Below are positions 58,868 to 64,000 of a DNA stretch of 64,000 bases, in pieces. The translations under genes were made by a program, and so were the position numbers. The notes below the pieces were generated by a model that saw only the letters and a program-made list of their open reading frames with translations, searched no databases and was not told the DNA's origin. Source of the stretch: Trichoplusia ni (lineage: Eukaryota; Arthropoda; Insecta; Lepidoptera; Noctuidae); the NCBI RefSeq assembly GCF_003590095.1, contig NC_039500.1:806001-870000 (forward strand). The letters are read 5' to 3'. Within the stretch, counting starts at the first letter, position 1. Each line of letters starts with the position of its first letter.

Positions 58868-60282
58868 TTTCTACGTCCATTTGTTTTGAAATTTATTTAT
58901 TATTTTCTCTTTTAATTAAGTAAATCAAACTACATACTCGTGTTTCTCTGCATTTATTGACTTTAATTGTTTTTAAAACCGAGAGGTATTTTTAATTTTG
59001 TGTGAGCGTACATTTTTACAAAATAATTTTCATCCATGATCGTAAATAAATAGAGTATTTTGTATCAAAAACATCATCTCTATTTCTTTTTATCTTTACC
59101 AAGTAATTTATTTTACTCCTAAAAGACGACTTTTATCTTTGCTTACAAAGTAAAAGACTTGCTATTTAACTTTTATCAGTACGTGCATCAATAAACTCCA
59201 ATCCAGATTACTTTTACTGCCGCAAGGAGGTCTAAGTGGTCCTCTGCTCCTCAATACATCTCGACCCATATGTCCAAAACTGGGTAACACAAGCCAAACA
59301 CTTTTATTGCGTAAGTTTATTTTACGAGTCGCAAATATATCGCGGGCTATAATATCGGCTGTTTTATAGCGTGTCCCATCCCTAGCGACTCCCAGTCTGT
59401 CTCCCACTGTGTCCTGTGATACGTCACTGATCAGTAGGGTTGGGAAAACATTGGATCTGTTTTCGAAACGGTTTCAAATATGGCGTCGTATTTGTGTTGC
59501 GTTCCTGATTTGAATTTCGATGACTTGGTTCGTCAATACATTAGTAAGGGTATCCGACTGATAAATGTTGGAATCCCTTTGGTTAGTGATGATTATAGGT
59601 ACTAATGACTAATTGGGGAATCATTTTGGTATTTACATGTATATGATGGATTTAATTATAGATTTGAAGTTGATATAAAGTACTTGAGTTTTAAGGGTGG
59701 TACATAATTTTAATAAATTTCTTCACTTTAACAATTGCTTTGATGTTGAAAATAGGTCTAAAACTCTTTTGTTTTACGCAATTTAATATACTATGTTTAA
59801 CTTAACAAACAGGTTTCATCTTATCGTTATATAAATTCGTCCCTATCTCTCAGAAGTAATATTTATCAAAGAAATACTTTGATGCATTTCTTTTTATTTG
59901 AGTTGAAATTGTCCTCTCAGCCTTAATAGGTCAATGTGGACACTTTCACTGTCACATTGAAAAAAAATGGCAGCCATTTCGTCTACCTGACCTTTGAGGA
60001 AAATTCCAAGAGGAAACCAAGGAATTGATTCTCCGTAACATTTCAATTTTCATTAGCTCTAAAATATATATACCGTTTAAAATCAAATTATTTGATATTC
60101 ACTGATTGTTGTCATTTCATTTTTGTATTGTTTGTCATTTTTATGCATGTATATTATGTTTTTTTGTAGAACAGAGCAGCTTTATTTTTCATTGCCTTAA
60201 TTGATGATAACTCCACATTAAATTTTCAACGTATTTCTAAAAGATTTCTTGCCTATGTTACTTTATATGCGGAGGTACAAAC
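58868..60282. other. Unassigned stretch
   Basis: No gene or repeat recognised; an 81-codon minus frame (59162-59407) lies in a slightly GC-richer patch. Confidence 0.4.
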
Positions 60283-60320
60283 ATATGTGAGTATAATAAG
60301 TAGTTCTTATACTCACATAT
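60283..60320. repeat. 14-bp inverted repeat, 10-nt loop
   Basis: Arms atatgtgagtataa (60283-60296) and ttatactcacatat (60307-60320) are perfect. A related 'acacacatatg' follows at 60352. Confidence 0.85.
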
Positions 60321-60464
60321 TTTTGCACTGTATATATGTATACACACATATGTTCTTATTTGAGTCTTATTTTTAAATGTTATTGTTACCTTTTCTCTAG
60401 TCCACTTCATATAACTGGACAAACGCTTTCTACGATTCTATCCTGGAAAAAATGTACACATAAA

Positions 60465-60552
60465 TAACCGAACCACGCGGGAAGCGTTAAGATCATCCTG
60501 CCACCGCTTCCTCGGCCGAAAACTATCCGCCGTCCGTTAGCGCCTTAATAAA
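60465..60552. promoter_or_regulatory. Candidate conserved non-coding island
   Basis: CpG-dense unique segment ('accacgcgggaagcgttaag', 'cctcggccgaaaactatccg', 'ccgtccgttagcgcc') in AT-rich DNA. No repeat or coding explanation; a regulatory role is a guess. Confidence 0.25.
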
Positions 60553-61277
60553 TAAAAATGAATCACTAGCATCTAGATTAGAAAAACTACCACGTTAGTC
60601 GCATCAGTCACTAATCAATGTATCGGATAAAACAATAGCTTGGAATGCGCTCGTTTGTGTGATTTATACGAACATTCGCTATTTTAACTGCATTTTTACT
60701 CTTCCCATGTGAGACACATAGCAGAATGTCGCTCTTATTTAAGTGTCGTTTTTGAGTATGGTCGTTGATTACATCATTTTTTAATTGACATAGATGACAC
60801 AGATGGATAATTCCTAATGTTACACCCTAAAAGTTGAAATTTTAACATAATATGACGTTGTTCCGGTCATCATTTTGTTACTCCACTAATTTTAAAAGTA
60901 ATTTAATTATAGTTGTGCAAGGGACACTGTCCTATGCGTTGTAGTCCTCTTTCTCTCTTCCGCAGTTGCAATAATGATGTGGCGAGGAGAACATTTTGAC
61001 ATGGATGTATCAATATAATAGTTATGTGGCGGTATTATAACAGCTATGCCAAGCTTTTAAAGGTCATTTTCGATTACACTAGTTAGTATCGCGCGGTCGA
61101 CTGTACGTTTATTTGTCTTGGTAATGGAGTAGTAGTGCAGTAATGGTTTTGATTTAGTATCCGGTTTAAAAGCATTTCGAATGGGTACTACGACTCTACG
61201 AGGTAATACATAACAGCACAAAAGTATTTGCAGAAATGTGGAACTGGTGTTTAGTTAATTAATGACTTTATTCATGA
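60553..61277. other. Unassigned stretch
   Basis: No feature recognised. Confidence 0.45.
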
Positions 61278-61445
61278 CTAGCTGTTGTTTGTGACTTCAC
61301 CCGGGCGTTTATTAAAATATGCAGAATACACCGCAAGCAATCACATGCACAAGGCATTCAGCCTCAGAAGATGCCCATCGATCCCACGACACTTCTTGTA
61401 CAGAAGGTTTGGTGTGGTGAACTACTGCTCGACTATCCGTGAAGT
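61278..61445 (-). mobile_element. Helitron 3' end joined to SINE-B
   Basis: CTAG after A at 61278 begins 'ctagctgttgtttgtgactt' + 'cacccgggcg', a reversed Helitron-1 end. The Helitron body stops at about 61308. From 61330 the minus strand shows SINE-B: head 'cacggatagtcgagcagtag' (A box), 'ttcaccacaccaaacc', a decayed B box 'gggatcgatggg' and 'cttgtgcatgtgattgcttg'. The junction suggests that the Helitron was broken before or by the SINE. Confidence 0.6.
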
Positions 61446-61548
61446 CAGCATTCGTTTTTTATTGTACCTATACAAAATCATCGACATCAACTCGTTGCAG
61501 TTTTCTCTTCTAGACTGCTTCGTCCTCGGGATAAATAAATGACTACAT

Positions 61549-61882
61549 CATCGGCCTAGCCTTTTCCCAACTATGTTGGGGTCGGCTTCCAGTCTAACCG
61601 GTTTCTGACCTCCTCAACCCAGTCAGGTACCTGAGCAACACGATACCCCTTGGTTAGACTGGTTGTCAGACTTTTCAAGCTTCTGACTACTTGAAATGAC
61701 TGTCGTAGACGTAGAAATAACAGCCGAGACCCAATATAACGTGCCTTCCGAAACACGGAGCAACTCTTTATGGCAAAGATGGTCCCCCATCCACGGACCA
61801 ACCGCGTCAAGCGTAGCTTAACCTGTGATCGACACACTTATGCGGTTATAGCTTAGCCACGAGCTCCTCATAATGACTCCTC
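61549..61882 (-). mobile_element. SINE-5S, full length with 16-bp TSD
   Basis: The element is bordered by perfect 16-bp repeats, aaataaatgactacat, at 61533-61548 and 61883-61898. Read on the minus strand, the head (61869 down to 61781) contains CGATCAC, GTTAAGCTACG, GCGGTTGGT and TGGATGGGGGACC. These sit in the order and spacing of the 3' half of animal 5S rRNA (CGATCACCGAAGTTAAGCA, GCGGTTAGTA, TGGATGGGTGACC). The Pol III A-box and C-box regions of a 5S gene are therefore retained. The body ends in '...ggctaggccgatg'. Five other copies lie at 15254, 23244, 35575, 36139 and 37471. Confidence 0.88.
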
Positions 61883-61898
61883 AAATAAATGACTACAT

Positions 61899-62165
61899 AA
61901 TAGAATGTTGTAAATATAAACTGTTAACGTAAACTCGTTAGTTTGTCGGATCGTATTAATTTCCTGCTTCCTAGTTATTTCCGATTCACGGTTCTTGTAT
62001 TAGCAAACATCGTTTAAAACCTGGTTGTTAAGCATTTCAGAGGTAGGAGTTTTTTACGTTTTTAATCGACTGTAGCTTCAGTTATGGGAGGATGTGTTTA
62101 TTTGCAGGAAACATGTGCAAAAAAAAATTTTCAATGTGGTGACAATGTAACGATTATATATGCAA
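61899..62165. other. Unassigned stretch
   Basis: No feature recognised. Confidence 0.45.
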
Positions 62166-62200
62166 CAACATGTTCTGCCCCATTGGCGTAGAACATGTTG
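62166..62200. repeat. 11-bp inverted repeat, 13-nt loop
   Basis: Arms caacatgttct (62166-62176) and agaacatgttg (62190-62200) are perfect; each arm also contains the palindrome aacatgtt. Confidence 0.85.
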
Positions 62201-62426
62201 ATGGCTTATATTAGTATTCTAATACCTTCCAGCAATTGTGGCCTAGAGAAATGATTTAAAGCCTCTTATTGAGCCTTTATACTTAATAACAGGCTTGTTC
62301 TCAAAGCAGACCTGCTTCCATGAAACCGATGTCCCCAGTATAGGTACATGTTTCAAAACGCCATCAGTTCTAGCTAAAGCCCTGATACAAATACCAACGT
62401 ACCATATGACACTATCAAAGACTATA

Positions 62427-62679
62427 TCTATACTCTATACTAATATATAAAGCTGAAGAGTTTGTTTGTTTGAACGCGCTAATCTCAGGAACTACTGGTT
62501 CAAATTGAAAAAATATTTTTGTGTTGAATAGACCATTCATCAAGGAAGGTTTTAGGTTATATACCATCACGCTGCAACTATTAGGAGCGAAGATACAATG
62601 AAAAATGTGGAAAAAACAGTTCAGGTATAAATCATAACTTATATCTTCTAACCATGCGGACGAAGTCGCGGGCAACAGC
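62427..62679 (+). mobile_element. Helitron-1 with damaged 3' end
   Basis: The 5' end is A|TCTATACTCTATACTAATA, the doubled form also seen at 41801-42058. The body is well kept to 'acgaagtcgcgggcaacag', but the terminal CTAG is replaced by 'caac'. Beyond it lies 'gctggacgaagtcgttc', a partial echo of the same end. This copy could not be recut at its 3' end. Confidence 0.85.
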
Positions 62680-62801
62680 AACGCTGGACGAAGTCGTTCA
62701 TAAAGAACAAAACACCTCATCATAGCCCGTCAAGCGAAACAAAAGCGATATTAGCCCACACTGTATAGATAAACGATCGTGCAACAAATATTTTACGTAT
62801 A

Positions 62802-62880
62802 ATTGGATTCTTTCTCGTTAGCCGTCACGCTCGCTCTGACCCTATGCCGTCGAGTGCCATTAATTAAGTGAACGGTTAAC
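62802..62880. promoter_or_regulatory. Candidate conserved non-coding island
   Basis: Unique segment 'ctcgttagccgtcacgctcg', 'ctatgccgtcgagtgccatt' followed by TTAATTAAG, a homeodomain-type core. No repeat explains it. Speculative. Confidence 0.22.
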
Positions 62881-64000
62881 AATATGGTGTTGACTTAACA
62901 CTCATGGCTTCTTGTTGGTTTGGTAGATTTTGTGGGTAGGATTGATTTGGTTTTGGCTGATTATTATTATTGGTTGTTCTGTTGAGCTAATATCTTGGTG
63001 TATGGGGAAGGTAAGTAAGTGCTTTTTAATGATGGTAAGGGTGTGTTAAATGTATGAAAGCTAGTTAATTTATCATCTTAATTTTATGCAAAAAGCGCTG
63101 CGAATGCTGGATTTTTTCATATCTGAGAGCCATTTTTCGCTTCTTGTTTCACCTCTTTCAAGCTATCTTTTGGCAAAATGTTTGTGAACATGTGTGAAAT
63201 GTTATTACGTCTTCCGTTTACGTGTTGATAGTATAATTTGTATAAGAGGAACGGTAAAACCGTCGCTAAAAGTTACGTTATTTTATGGTTTGATTAATTA
63301 GGTCACCAGTAATAAAAATATTCTTAATAAGATTAGGTATCCAATAGTAATAATTCAGTTACCCGAAAGGAAAAGATAAACAAGATTTACGATTAATAAA
63401 ACTGAAACCCGTTATAGATTTATTACAGGAATGTTAAAATTTTGTTACTGGTTGTTATAATAAGGTACCTACGATCTATATTAAGGGTAAAAAGCTGCCT
63501 ACCAGATAATCTAGGTTACTTCCATATCTGTTTTTTTTAATTGGGTTAAAATTTATTGCTTTCGTAATAGGACTGGGGGGATAGGGGGTCTGGTTGCTCA
63601 TGCTATAGTAGAAAGATGTAAACTATATAGTGAATATATATTCCTTTTAATGTTGGTAAACCAAAGAGAGTTATGAATAAAAAAGTTGTGCTATGTTTGG
63701 AAAATGACGTAGAGAAATTGTTCAAAAGATAAAAGATAGATAGAAGATAGATTATGTACAAAGATAAGAACATAAAAAGATACTGTAAAGTAGTAGATAA
63801 ATAAAATAAAACCAAAAATAATGACGACGTGCCAAGTTGTAGTCGCTACTAAGAAGAAGAAATTTCCGTTCTGTATTTATTTTATACTCTAGCTCTATAC
63901 TTTCTAGGAATAGTTCATTTGCGCTGTTAATTTTTCATTTAATTCACATTTTTTTCCGACTAATTAAGTCATTTTTTTATATTTATCTTACCTTTCTCTT
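62881..64000. other. Unassigned stretch to window end
   Basis: No gene or repeat family recognised. Purine-rich AGATA-type repeats occur at about 63725-63760 ('agatagatagaagatagatt'). Confidence 0.45.

Noticed and set aside
61781..61869. A 5S rRNA gene or simple 5S pseudogene
   Set aside because: Only part of 5S is matched, and it is always joined to the same unrelated body in the other copies that keep the head.
62415..62723. 102-codon minus-strand frame
   Set aside because: It is the reverse strand of a Helitron-1 copy; similar frames occur in the other copies.
1..64000. CRISPR arrays, operons or bacterial systems
   Set aside because: No regularly spaced repeats and no bacterial-type gene structure; everything fits insect non-coding DNA.
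1..64000. Well-known insect microRNA hairpins
   Set aside because: I scanned by eye for several conserved mature sequences (let-7, miR-1, bantam, miR-10, miR-2, miR-184 types) and found none.

Overview
The window is AT-rich, non-coding eukaryotic DNA packed with decayed interspersed repeats. The repeat families point to a lepidopteran genome, probably noctuoid. The main clues are short non-autonomous Helitrons ending in gcgggcaacagCTAG, several tRNA-headed SINE families, a retroposon carrying 'atgagatacagcctggtga' plus a 'ctacggaa(c/t)cctaaaaa' tail, and a 5S-rRNA-headed SINE. This is read from the sequence and general knowledge of moth repeats; no database was searched. I find no convincing protein-coding gene, no intact tRNA or rRNA gene, no CRISPR array and no operon. 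The short open frames look like chance frames or frames inside repeats. The window is either intergenic or the inside of a very large intron.

Layout. 1-10055 holds scattered retroposon pieces, one old Helitron (4467-4728), SINE-A (5329-5549), SINE-B (6310-6450), SINE-C (7251-7480) and a LINE 3' end (9296-9402). 10056-11055 is a gap of exactly 1000 N. 11056-25500 has two Helitrons, three SINE-B copies, two SINE-A copies, one SINE-D, two 5S-SINE copies (one with a perfect 16-bp target-site duplication), a reverse-transcriptase relic near 18.1-18.3 kb and a fold-back DNA element at 18826-19153. 25500-34000 has a perfect 22-bp-arm palindrome, a second RT relic, a Harbinger-like MITE, a different Helitron family, a direct duplication of about 150 bp, and several unique GC-richer islands that could be regulatory. 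34000-42060 has two reverse-oriented Helitrons and three 5S-SINE copies. 42060-56180 is poorest in repeats and mostly blank to me. 56180-62680 has the second fold-back copy, a 5S-SINE with a perfect 16-bp duplication (61549-61882) and a last Helitron. 62680-64000 is blank apart from one GC-richer island.

Family labels (SINE-A to D, SINE-5S, retroposon F, repeats E, G, K, L, M, Helitron-1 and -2) are mine, for cross-reference inside this window. There are no co-working genes to describe. The biology here is transposition: Pol III-type internal promoters (tRNA A/B boxes, 5S-type boxes) drive SINE RNAs copied by LINE machinery. Helitrons and fold-back elements are moved by proteins encoded elsewhere. 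The most notable items are the 5S-headed SINE, the paired fold-back elements with a GC-rich core, and a promoter-like island with a YY1/Pho-type motif at 29160-29530.
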